Source of the DNA: Oscillospiraceae bacterium
GTDB taxonomy: Bacteria > Bacillota > Clostridia > WRCU01
Assembly: GCA_009783805.1 (NCBI GenBank)
Contig: WRCU01000113.1
Location: 1-5,746, forward strand
Reading direction: 5' to 3'
Length of the DNA stretch: 5,746 nt
Below the pieces are notes generated by a model. It ran no database searches. It was not told the origin of the DNA and saw nothing but the letters and a program-made list of their open reading frames with translations. The first letter of the stretch is position 1. Every line of letters begins with the position of its first letter. A program made the position numbers and the translations under genes. This document shows, piece by piece, positions 1 through 4,819 of this stretch.

Positions 1-1079
1 AGTACCAGGACCCGCTGAAGCCGGTGGACGACAAGGAGTTCATCGCGCAGCTGGCCCAGTTCACGGCGCTGGAGCAGATGACCAACCTCAACAACGTCGC
101 GGTGAAGACCCAGGCCTTCAGCCTCATAGGGAAGTATGTGACCGGGGTCATGCAGAACCCGGACGGCAGCCTGCGCGAGGTGATGGGGGCGGTCTCCAAC
201 GTGAAGATGGTGAACGGGAAGACGTACCTGGTGGTCAGGGGGACGGACCTGCCCATAGAGAACGTGACGGACGTGACGGACGCCGCGATGATGACGATGG
301 GCAACCTGTCGGCCTACGCCAATCTCATCGGCTCGAACGCGACGGGATACGTGTACGACCCGGACGACGGGCAGCTGGTGCAGGTGAGCGGCAGGATCGT
401 GTCATTGATGAAGGGCCTCAATGAGGACTACGCCGTCATGAACGGGGTCACGCTCCAGGTCACGAAGGCCGCCGACGGGGTCACGAGGGACACGAAGGAG
501 GCCTTGGCCGCGTACCTCGCGGAGAGGGTCGGACAACAGGTGAAGGTCGAGGCCTACCACCCCGCCATGAACCAGAGGGTGGTAGTGACGGCGACGCTCA
601 GGGACTACACGATCGACCGGAACGGCAACGCGTTCGCGGTCCTCGACAACCTGGCGGTACCGCTCGACAGCATATCGAGCATCACCTACGACGCCGTGGA
701 CAGTGAGATATCCGCATATACGGGCATCATCGGCACCACCGTGAAAGGATACCTCAACGACTTGGCGGGGAGCCCCAGCATCATGGTCGAGGGCATCGCG
801 AGGATGCTGAAGAAAGGGACCGACAACCTCGCCGTGGTGGACGGGGCCTCGTTCCGCATCGTCGGGGTGGACGGCCATGACGGTGACGTCGCCGAATACC
901 TGCAAGGCATTATGGACGGGCATGACAGGAAGGTCACGCTATTGGCCTACGACATCGCCGCCGGCAAGGAAGGCAAGGTCGTGGGGACGCTGGTTTCCTT
1001 CGTGGCGGACGGTGAGTTGATCTCCGCGGTGCTGGACGGGATCGAGCTGCCTCTGAGGACGATAAGCGAGATCAGGTAA
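1..1079 (+). CDS. flgD: Flagellar hook assembly (hook cap) protein FlgD, 5'-truncated, with extra C-terminal repeat modules
   Basis: The reading frame is open from the window edge (first full codon at 3) to TAA at 1077-1079, giving 358 visible residues. The first ones, YQDPLKPVDDKEFIAQLAQF followed by TALEQM, match the conserved FlgD N-terminal export and capping region ('QDPL.P.D..EFIAQLAQF..LEQM'). The GTG at 24 lies inside this motif, so it is not the start; the real start is upstream of the window. FlgD is exported through the flagellar type III apparatus and caps the growing hook while FlgE polymerises beneath it. The first module after the N-terminus (about 120-275, 'SLIGKYVTG') resembles the usual FlgD C-terminal beta domain. 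It is followed by at least four more related modules (about 306-464, 504-686, 708-863, 888-1073). From family knowledge, Firmicutes-type FlgD is often only about 140-230 residues, so this protein is markedly long. FlgD identity is secure; the module count is by eye. Confidence 0.93.
   Translation, partial: YQDPLKPVDDKEFIAQLAQFTALEQMTNLNNVAVKTQAFSLIGKYVTGVMQNPDGSLREVMGAVSNVKMVNGKTYLVVRGTDLPIENVTDVTDAAMMTMGNLSAYANLIGSNATGYVYDPDDGQLVQVSGRIVSLMKGLNEDYAVMNGVTLQVTKAADGVTRDTKEALAAYLAERVGQQVKVEAYHPAMNQRVVVTATLRDYTIDRNGNAFAVLDNLAVPLDSISSITYDAVDSEISAYTGIIGTTVKGYLNDLAGSPSIMVEGIARMLKKGTDNLAVVDGASFRIVGVDGHDGDVAEYLQGIMDGHDRKVTLLAYDIAAGKEGKVVGTLVSFVADGELISAVLDGIELPLRTISEIR
306..1073 (+). repeat. Duplicated two-module unit inside FlgD (about 130 residues per copy)
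   Basis: Copy 1 (306-686) and copy 2 (708-1073) align at the protein level with an offset of about 402 bases (134 codons). Shared landmarks in the first half of each copy are SAY(A/T)xxIG at the start, then TGY or KGY, then VxG, then a KG turn before AV(M/V)(N/D)G. The second half of each copy starts at AAYL or AEYL and has a hydrophobic strand (VKVEAY / VTLLAY). It continues through VxxTL or VVGTL and ends FAVLDNLAVPLDSISSI / ISAVLDGIELPLRTISEI. The unit at 120-275 is related to the first half. Divergence is high at DNA level, so the duplication is old and not a recent DNA repeat. Confidence 0.7.
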
Positions 1080-1089
1080 GGAAGGCGGG
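1078..1089 (+). promoter_or_regulatory. Ribosome binding site of the TIGR02530-type gene, overlapping the flgD stop codon
   Basis: AAGGAAGG (1078-1085) lies about 10 bases before the ATG at 1096 and overlaps the last two bases of the flgD stop codon. This supports the start at 1096 and suggests that translation of the two genes is coupled. Confidence 0.6.
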
Positions 1090-1095
1090 TAAGCC

Positions 1096-1503
1096 ATGCA
1101 AAACGGGGCTGATGGGATAGGCAGGCTGACGGGCGGCTACATGCGCCCGACGGGGGGCGCGGCGCCCGGAAACCCGAGGAGGGACGCGGGCGGACCTCGC
1201 ATGGCCAGGGAATCGGCCGGCTTCGGGGCCATCCTGGAAGGGAAGCTTTCCGAGGTGAGGTTCTCCAAGCACGCCGAGGCCAGGCTCAGCGAGAGGAAGA
1301 TGGGCCTGAGCGAGGAGATGAGGGAAAGGCTCAACGGCGCCTTGCAGAAGGCGGAGCGCAAAGGCATACGCGAGTCGCTCGTGATCATGGACGACATGGC
1401 CTTCGTGCTGAGCGTCAGGAGCAGGACGGTCATCACGGCCGTGGTCAGCGGCGACTTGGGGGAGAGCGTGTTCACCAACATAGACGGGGCCGTGATAGCG
1501 TGA
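1096..1503 (+). CDS. Small conserved flagellar-operon protein (TIGR02530 family-like)
   Basis: This is a 135-residue protein starting 16 bases after flgD. The C-terminal two thirds match what I know of the TIGR02530 'flagellar operon protein' family. FSKHAEARLSER (residues 56-67) is followed by a charged helical segment, KGxxESLVIMDDMAFVLSV (about 89-107), RTVITA (110-115) and the closing VFTNIDGAVI (125-134). The first ~45 residues are Gly/Pro/Arg-rich, probably disordered, and not conserved. ATG 1096 is chosen because of its upstream AAGGAAGG; the in-frame ATGs at 1141 and 1201 have no well-placed ribosome site. The family is found between flgD and flgE in Firmicutes-like clusters. A hook-assembly role is inferred from context only, and its biochemical function is not established. 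No signal peptide or membrane segment is visible. Confidence 0.85.
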   Translation: MQNGADGIGRLTGGYMRPTGGAAPGNPRRDAGGPRMARESAGFGAILEGKLSEVRFSKHAEARLSERKMGLSEEMRERLNGALQKAERKGIRESLVIMDDMAFVLSVRSRTVITAVVSGDLGESVFTNIDGAVIA

Positions 1504-1517
1504 AGGGCGGCGCCCAT

Positions 1518-1544
1518 TAAATTTTAGCAGCAATCAGCCGGACC
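1518..1544 (+). promoter_or_regulatory. Candidate sigma-28 (FliA/SigD)-type promoter upstream of flgE
   Basis: TAAATTTT (1518-1525), 11 bases, then GCCGGACC (1537-1544). The flagellar sigma-28 consensus is TAAAGTTT-N11-GCCGATAA. The -35 box matches 7 of 8 and the spacing is exact, but only the GCCG half of the -10 box is well kept. The -35 lies in one of the few AT-rich patches of the region. The -10 overlaps the inverted repeat at 1534-1559. Transcription would start near 1550 and give flgE a leader of about 65 bases. It may be a chance match. Confidence 0.35.
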
Positions 1545-1559
1545 CCCTGGGGAGGCTGA
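1534..1559 (+). repeat. GC-rich inverted repeat in the gap before flgE
   Basis: TCAGCC (1534-1539) is complementary to GGCTGA (1554-1559), and inner CCC (1543-1545) can pair with GGG (1550-1552) around a 4-base loop, with an unpaired bulge of GGA/A between. No T-tract follows, so this is not a standard intrinsic terminator. It could be an RNA-processing or stability hairpin, or an operator-like palindrome overlapping the promoter candidate. Confidence 0.5.
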
Positions 1560-1595
1560 CTGTCCCGGACCGACGGAAGGGACGAGAAGGAATCC

Positions 1596-1604
1596 AAAGG
1601 AGGT
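1596..1604 (+). promoter_or_regulatory. Strong ribosome binding site for flgE
   Basis: AAAGGAGGT is a near-perfect Shine-Dalgarno, 12 bases from the ATG at 1616 and 15 from the second ATG at 1619. The first ATG is slightly better spaced. Such a strong site fits the large amount of FlgE needed for the hook. Confidence 0.75.
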
Positions 1605-1615
1605 ACTCCCAGACT

Positions 1616-2974
1616 ATGATGAGATCGCTTTTCGCCGGTGTGTCCGGGCTGCGGACGCATCAGACGAGGATGGACGTGATCGGCAACAACATAGCGAACG
1701 TAAACACCTACGGCTTCAAGGCCGCGAGGGTGACGTTCGCGGACCTCTTCAGCCAGACGATAGCGGGCGCGGGCGGCCCCAACCAGGACACCGGCCGCGG
1801 CGGCACGAACCCCAGGCAGGTCGGGCTCGGGGTGACGCTGGCGACGATAGACAACCTCATGACGCAGGGCGCGCTGCAGAACACGGACAACCCGACCGAC
1901 CTCGCCTTGGAGGGCAGCGGGTTCTTCATCGTGCAGGGCGGCCGGTTCGACTCCTACAAATTCACCAGGGCCGGCAACTTCGGGCTGGACAAGCTGGGCA
2001 ACTTCGTAAACGGGGACGGCCTCAACGTGATGGGCTGGCAGTCCTACGTGCAGGAGTCGAACGGGAACTTCGTCTTCGACACGGAGCAGCCGCTCGAGGC
2101 GCTGAACATCTACCAGGACATCCACAACGGGAACAAGAGGGTGCTGCAGCCCAGGGTCACCTCGGACGTGCAGATAACCGGGAACCTGGACGCGGACGTG
2201 ACGGTCAACCCCGCCCCCACGCCGGGAACGGACCAGGCGCACTTCACGGTGCCGATGGTGGTCTACGACAAGCTGGGAAACAGCTACAGCGTGAACCTGG
2301 CGATGTACAAGATAGCGGCCGACGAGACGGGCTCCACGTGGGGGATCTACCCGGGCCAGCCCATCAACACGAGCGGCAATTACAGCTTCACGCTCGCCCC
2401 CGGCTCGCTGACGACGATCCAATTCGACGTCTACGGCAAGTACGTGCCGCCGTCGGGCGGGGCGACCTCGTACATAGGCTCGGTGGACCTCTTCACCGGC
2501 GCCACCAACGTGACCGGAACCGACAACTTCGAGTTTGAGTTCGACCTTGCGTACATGACCAGCTACTCCGCGGACAACACCGCCAAGGCGATGTTCGTCT
2601 CAGGATACCCGACGGGCACGCTGCTGGACTTCTCGGTCGGCACTGACGGCATCATCACCGGGGTCTACAGCAACGGCCAGCAAAGGCCGCTCGGCATGGT
2701 GGCCCTGGCGGTCTTCGAGAACCCGGCGGGCCTCGCCAAGCTGGGCAACAACCTGTACCAGCCGACCACGAACTCCGGTGACTTCCGCAAGGCGGTCAGG
2801 GCCGGCATGGAAGGGGCCGGCACCTTCGCCCCGGGCAAGCTGGAGATGTCCAACGTGGACCTGTCCAGGGAGTTCACGGACATGATAATCACCCAGAGGG
2901 GGTTCCAGGCCAACAGCAGGATCATCACCACTTCCGACGAGATGCTGCAGGAGCTGGTCAACCTCAAGAGGTGA
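1616..2974 (+). CDS. flgE: Flagellar hook protein FlgE
   Basis: This 452-residue protein polymerises into the hook, the universal joint between rod and filament, under the FlgD cap. Residues 1-50 are the flagellar rod/hook N-terminal region, with LFAGVSGL (5-12) and NNIANVNTYGFKAARVTF (24-41). The characteristic GxGV...TQGxLQxTxxxxDLAxxGxGFF(I/V) stretch covers about 70-105. A variable middle of beta-rich domains (about 140-330) follows. Then comes the conserved hook segment with GLAKLGNNLYQPTTNSG (372-388) and the C-terminal heptad-type helix, NVDLSREFTDMIITQRGFQANSRIITTSDEMLQELVNLKR (413-452). There is no N-terminal signal peptide, as expected for flagellar type III export. Length is in the normal FlgE range. 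FlgG-type rod proteins share both ends but are usually about 260 residues, so FlgE fits better, and the flgD neighbour agrees. Confidence 0.96.
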   Translation: MMRSLFAGVSGLRTHQTRMDVIGNNIANVNTYGFKAARVTFADLFSQTIAGAGGPNQDTGRGGTNPRQVGLGVTLATIDNLMTQGALQNTDNPTDLALEGSGFFIVQGGRFDSYKFTRAGNFGLDKLGNFVNGDGLNVMGWQSYVQESNGNFVFDTEQPLEALNIYQDIHNGNKRVLQPRVTSDVQITGNLDADVTVNPAPTPGTDQAHFTVPMVVYDKLGNSYSVNLAMYKIAADETGSTWGIYPGQPINTSGNYSFTLAPGSLTTIQFDVYGKYVPPSGGATSYIGSVDLFTGATNVTGTDNFEFEFDLAYMTSYSADNTAKAMFVSGYPTGTLLDFSVGTDGIITGVYSNGQQRPLGMVALAVFENPAGLAKLGNNLYQPTTNSGDFRKAVRAGMEGAGTFAPGKLEMSNVDLSREFTDMIITQRGFQANSRIITTSDEMLQELVNLKR

Positions 2975-2992
2975 TCGGGCGGTGACGCGAAG

Positions 2993-3007
2993 GCGCCCAT
3001 GGGGCGC
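2993..3007 (+). repeat. Short GC hairpin just after flgE
   Basis: GCGCCC (2993-2998) and GGGCGC (3002-3007) form a perfect 6-bp stem around ATG as a 3-base loop, 18 bases after the flgE stop. No T-tract follows. It is probably a 3'-end stability hairpin upstream of the true terminator. Confidence 0.4.
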
Positions 3008-3037
3008 GTGATATATGGCTGGCCTAGGGGAAAGTTA

Positions 3038-3070
3038 GGCGGCGCGGGGCGACCGCGCCGCCTTTCTTTA
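3038..3070 (+). terminator. Rho-independent terminator after flgE
   Basis: GGCGGCGCGG (3038-3047) and CCGCGCCGCC (3053-3062) form a perfect 10-bp, all-GC stem with loop GGCGA (3048-3052). TTTCTTTA (3063-3070) follows directly. This is the classical intrinsic terminator layout for + strand transcription, 63 bases after the flgE stop. It should end or strongly attenuate the upstream hook transcript before fliL. Confidence 0.92.
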
Positions 3071-3133
3071 TGCCGTCGCGGCGGTTCGGGCCGCTGGGGC
3101 TATGGCATTGAAGAACACGTATGTGCTATTTTA

Positions 3134-3162
3134 TTGATTGTCTGCGTCGCAATGGTTAGAAT
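3134..3162 (+). promoter_or_regulatory. Sigma-70/SigA-type promoter for fliL-fliM-fliY
   Basis: -35 TTGATT (3134-3139), exactly 17 bases, then -10 TAGAAT (3157-3162; 5 of 6 to TATAAT). The boxes sit in an AT-rich island (about 3117-3165) in otherwise GC-rich DNA, just downstream of a strong terminator and about 100 bases before fliL. The predicted start is near 3168-3170. It supplies the transcript that the terminator at 3038-3070 would otherwise deny to fliL, fliM and fliY. Confidence 0.7.
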
Positions 3163-3171
3163 AGACGGCGA

Positions 3172-3220
3172 GTCACAAGCGTCGGGCGGGACGCGCCTTT
3201 CATGGGCGCGGGCTTGTGAC
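3172..3220 (+). promoter_or_regulatory. Structured 5' leader of the fliL transcript: 9-bp stem enclosing a smaller hairpin
   Basis: GTCACAAGC (3172-3180) pairs perfectly with GCTTGTGAC (3212-3220). Inside, CGCGCC (3192-3197) pairs with GGCGCG (3205-3210) around loop TTTCATG. GTC/GAC (3181-3183/3190-3192), or the longer GCGTC/GACGC (3179-3183/3190-3194), is an alternative third helix, which would compete for bases with the other two. The structure begins within a few bases of the predicted transcription start. There is no T-tract after it, so it is not a terminator. I do not recognise it as a known riboswitch class. The palindromic arms could instead be a DNA operator. Confidence 0.5.
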
Positions 3221-3229
3221 AGGCGAACC

Positions 3230-3251
3230 ATGCGGGCAAATACGCGGGCAT
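3230..3251 (+). repeat. Small inverted repeat directly before the fliL ribosome site
   Basis: ATGC (3230-3233) can pair with GCAT (3248-3251); alternatively GCG (3232-3234) pairs with CGC (3243-3245). The right arm ends next to the Shine-Dalgarno GGGAG (3253-3257). The stem is short and may be chance, but its position would allow it to affect ribosome access. Confidence 0.25.
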
Positions 3252-3263
3252 AGGGAGAATCGT

Positions 3264-3788
3264 ATGGAAGGGAAGAGCAACGTATTCAGCATCGTCCTCC
3301 TCGTCATCATCGCCATCCTGGCGCTGGCCCTCTGCATCGCGGTGGGGGCCCTATTCCTGGGCGGCGGGCCCGCGGAGGAGACCGAGGCCGTGGACGAGGT
3401 GCCGAGGAGCCCCCAGCCCGGCAGCAACCTCCCGAAGGACTCCGACCTGGCCAGCTTCGTCCTGTACTCGCAGGCCTCTCCCGGCCTCTTCAACCTCAAG
3501 GCCGGCACGACCACGCACGTCATCCAGGTATTCATGAACGTGAAGTATTTCATCAAGATAACCGACTTGAACCCGGAGGAGAAGATCGAGACCTACCTGA
3601 GCGACATCAAGCAACTGGTGGGATCCTACTTCCAGAACATGTCCTACCAGGACGCGCTCCTGCCCGAGACGAAGGAAAAGGCGAGGGAGGAGCTGAAGGA
3701 CGCGATCAACGAGCTCCTATGCAGGAATGAGCTGTACAGGATCGACATGATCTACGACATCGTCTTCGAACGTTGGTTCTGCCAATGA
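3264..3788 (+). CDS. fliL: Flagellar basal-body-associated protein FliL
   Basis: This 174-residue, single-span membrane protein is associated with the flagellar stator and rotor. Residues 1-7 are short and cytoplasmic, and residues about 8-33 form one strong hydrophobic helix (VFSIVLLVIIAILALALCIA and onward). A Pro/Glu/Gly-rich linker (34-60) leads to the extracytoplasmic FliL domain. That domain shows SFVLYSQASPGLFNLKAG (64-81), a strand with HVIQVFMNVKYFI (85-97), a long helix through about 104-155 and the terminal strand IDMIYDIVFERWFCQ, the position of the family's '..F..wviQ' ending. The start is ATG 3264, preceded by GGGAG (3253-3257) with a 6-base spacer. A longer frame from GTG 3216 lies inside the leader stem, has no ribosome site and would put charged residues before the membrane helix, so it is rejected. 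The gap to fliM is 43 bases. Sequence conservation in FliL is low; identity rests on topology, length and position. Confidence 0.88.
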   Translation: MEGKSNVFSIVLLVIIAILALALCIAVGALFLGGGPAEETEAVDEVPRSPQPGSNLPKDSDLASFVLYSQASPGLFNLKAGTTTHVIQVFMNVKYFIKITDLNPEEKIETYLSDIKQLVGSYFQNMSYQDALLPETKEKAREELKDAINELLCRNELYRIDMIYDIVFERWFCQ

Positions 3789-3791
3789 CGG

Positions 3792-3806
3792 GCGCCATGA
3801 AGGCGC
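3792..3806 (+). repeat. Small hairpin between fliL and fliM
   Basis: GCGCC (3792-3796) and GGCGC (3802-3806) form a 5-bp stem around ATGAA, three bases after the fliL stop. There is no T-tract. It resembles the hairpin after flgE and may help mRNA stability or differential expression inside the operon; it could also be chance in GC-rich DNA. Confidence 0.3.
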
Positions 3807-3831
3807 GGAGCCGGGGGTGAGAAGGGTATAG

Positions 3832-4815
3832 ATGGGAGATAAACTATCGCAGGACGAGATCGACGCGCTCTTCAACTCTCTGGCGACCGAGGGCGTCCAG
3901 TCCGACTCGATGCAGGCGGAGTCGGAAAGCTCACGCAGGGTGAGGGACTACAAGTTCACGGACCCCACGAAGTTCGGCAAGGACCACATCCACACGCTGA
4001 AGATAATCAACGACACATACGCCAGGCTCCTACAGAACCTCCTTCAGGGATACCTGAGGACCATCGTCTCCATACAGGTGGCCGAGGTGCAGCCGATGGC
4101 CTACCTGGAGTTCAACAACTCCATATCGGAGCCCACGTCCCTCGCGGTGATAGACTTCCACCCGCTCGACGGCTCGGTCATATTGGACATCGCCCCGCAG
4201 GTGGCCTTCGCCATATTTGAGAGGATATTGGGGGGGACGGGCGGCATGGTCAAGCTCAGGACGTTCTCCGAGATAGAGATCGCGGTCCTCGAGAGGATAG
4301 TGAACCTGATGGTGGGCGCCATGGTGGACCCTTGGGAGAACGTGCTCAGGATAAAGCCGAGGCTGGAGAAGATCGAGACCAACTCCCAGTTCGTGAAGAT
4401 CGTCTCGGAGTCCGAGACGGTGGCCCTCGTCACGTTCTCAGTGACCATCGGGGAGATCGAGGGCTACATGAACCTATGCATACCGTACCTGATCCTGGAG
4501 CCCGTGATAGGGAAGCTGAGCACGAGGTTCTGGTACTCATCCCACGAGAAGGAGATCACGAAGGAGACGCGCGCGAACGTGAACTCGAGGCTGGAGAACA
4601 CGTACGTAACCGTTCGGGCGATCGTGGGCAGGACATACGTGAGCGTGGGCGACTTCGTGGACATACAGCATGGCGACGTCATCCCGCTGGAGACGAACGT
4701 GGACGGGGTATTGGACATAATGGTGGGCAACCTGCTCAAGTACAGGGGGAAGCCCGGCGTGAGGAAGGGCAAGGTGGCCGTGAAGGTAACGGAGATCGTC
4801 GAGGAGGAGGGGTGA
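3832..4815 (+). CDS. fliM: Flagellar motor switch protein FliM
   Basis: This 327-residue C-ring protein receives the chemotaxis signal and switches rotation. The N-terminal LSQDEIDALFNSL (5-17) is the CheY-P-binding motif (family LSQxEIDALL). A short linker and RDYKFTDPTKFGKDHI (38-53) lead to the middle, CheC-like domain (about 50-235). The GGTGG at 134-138 corresponds to the conserved GGxG loop that contacts FliG, and E129/R131 are in FERILGG. The C-terminal SpoA/FliN-like domain (about 250-327) has VTVRAIVGRTYVSVGDFVDIQHGDVI (259-284) and closes with LLKYRGKPGVRKGKVAVKV. The catalytic ExxN pairs of CheC are absent from the middle domain, as usual in FliM. The start is supported by AGAAGGG (3820-3826) with a 5-base spacer. 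The fliY start follows four bases after the stop. Length is normal. Confidence 0.97.
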   Translation: MGDKLSQDEIDALFNSLATEGVQSDSMQAESESSRRVRDYKFTDPTKFGKDHIHTLKIINDTYARLLQNLLQGYLRTIVSIQVAEVQPMAYLEFNNSISEPTSLAVIDFHPLDGSVILDIAPQVAFAIFERILGGTGGMVKLRTFSEIEIAVLERIVNLMVGAMVDPWENVLRIKPRLEKIETNSQFVKIVSESETVALVTFSVTIGEIEGYMNLCIPYLILEPVIGKLSTRFWYSSHEKEITKETRANVNSRLENTYVTVRAIVGRTYVSVGDFVDIQHGDVIPLETNVDGVLDIMVGNLLKYRGKPGVRKGKVAVKVTEIVEEEG

Positions 4816-4819
4816 GCCT

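Noticed and set aside
24..26. GTG 24 as the flgD start
   Set aside because: It falls inside the conserved QDPL.P.D..EF motif and the frame is open to the window edge, so the gene simply starts upstream.
1534..1559. Intrinsic terminator before flgE
   Set aside because: The stem is interrupted and is followed by CTGTCCCGG with no T-tract.
1517..2422. Long minus-strand open frame (301 codons) opposite the start of flgE
   Set aside because: Its translation is dominated by Arg, Val and His with no family resemblance, and it lies opposite the well-conserved flgE. It is a shadow of GC-rich codon usage.
3108..3132. Alternative promoter TTGAAG (3108-3113) with TATTTT (3127-3132)
   Set aside because: The spacing is only 13 bases. 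The pair at 3134-3162 has the ideal 17-base spacing and a better -10.
3172..3220. CRP-type operator reading of TCACA...TGTGA
   Set aside because: The half-sites are in inverted (inside-out) order and about 30 bases apart, unlike the TGTGA-N6-TCACA site. The RNA stem explanation is preferred.
2999..3253. Plus-strand 84-codon open frame between flgE and fliL
   Set aside because: It runs through the intrinsic terminator, promoter and leader, has no Shine-Dalgarno, and its Arg/Gly-rich product resembles no known protein, including FlbD.
3216..3263. Longer fliL start at GTG 3216
   Set aside because: The GTG is inside the 3' arm of the leader stem with no ribosome site. ATG 3264 has GGGAG at the right distance and gives the normal short cytoplasmic tail before the membrane helix.
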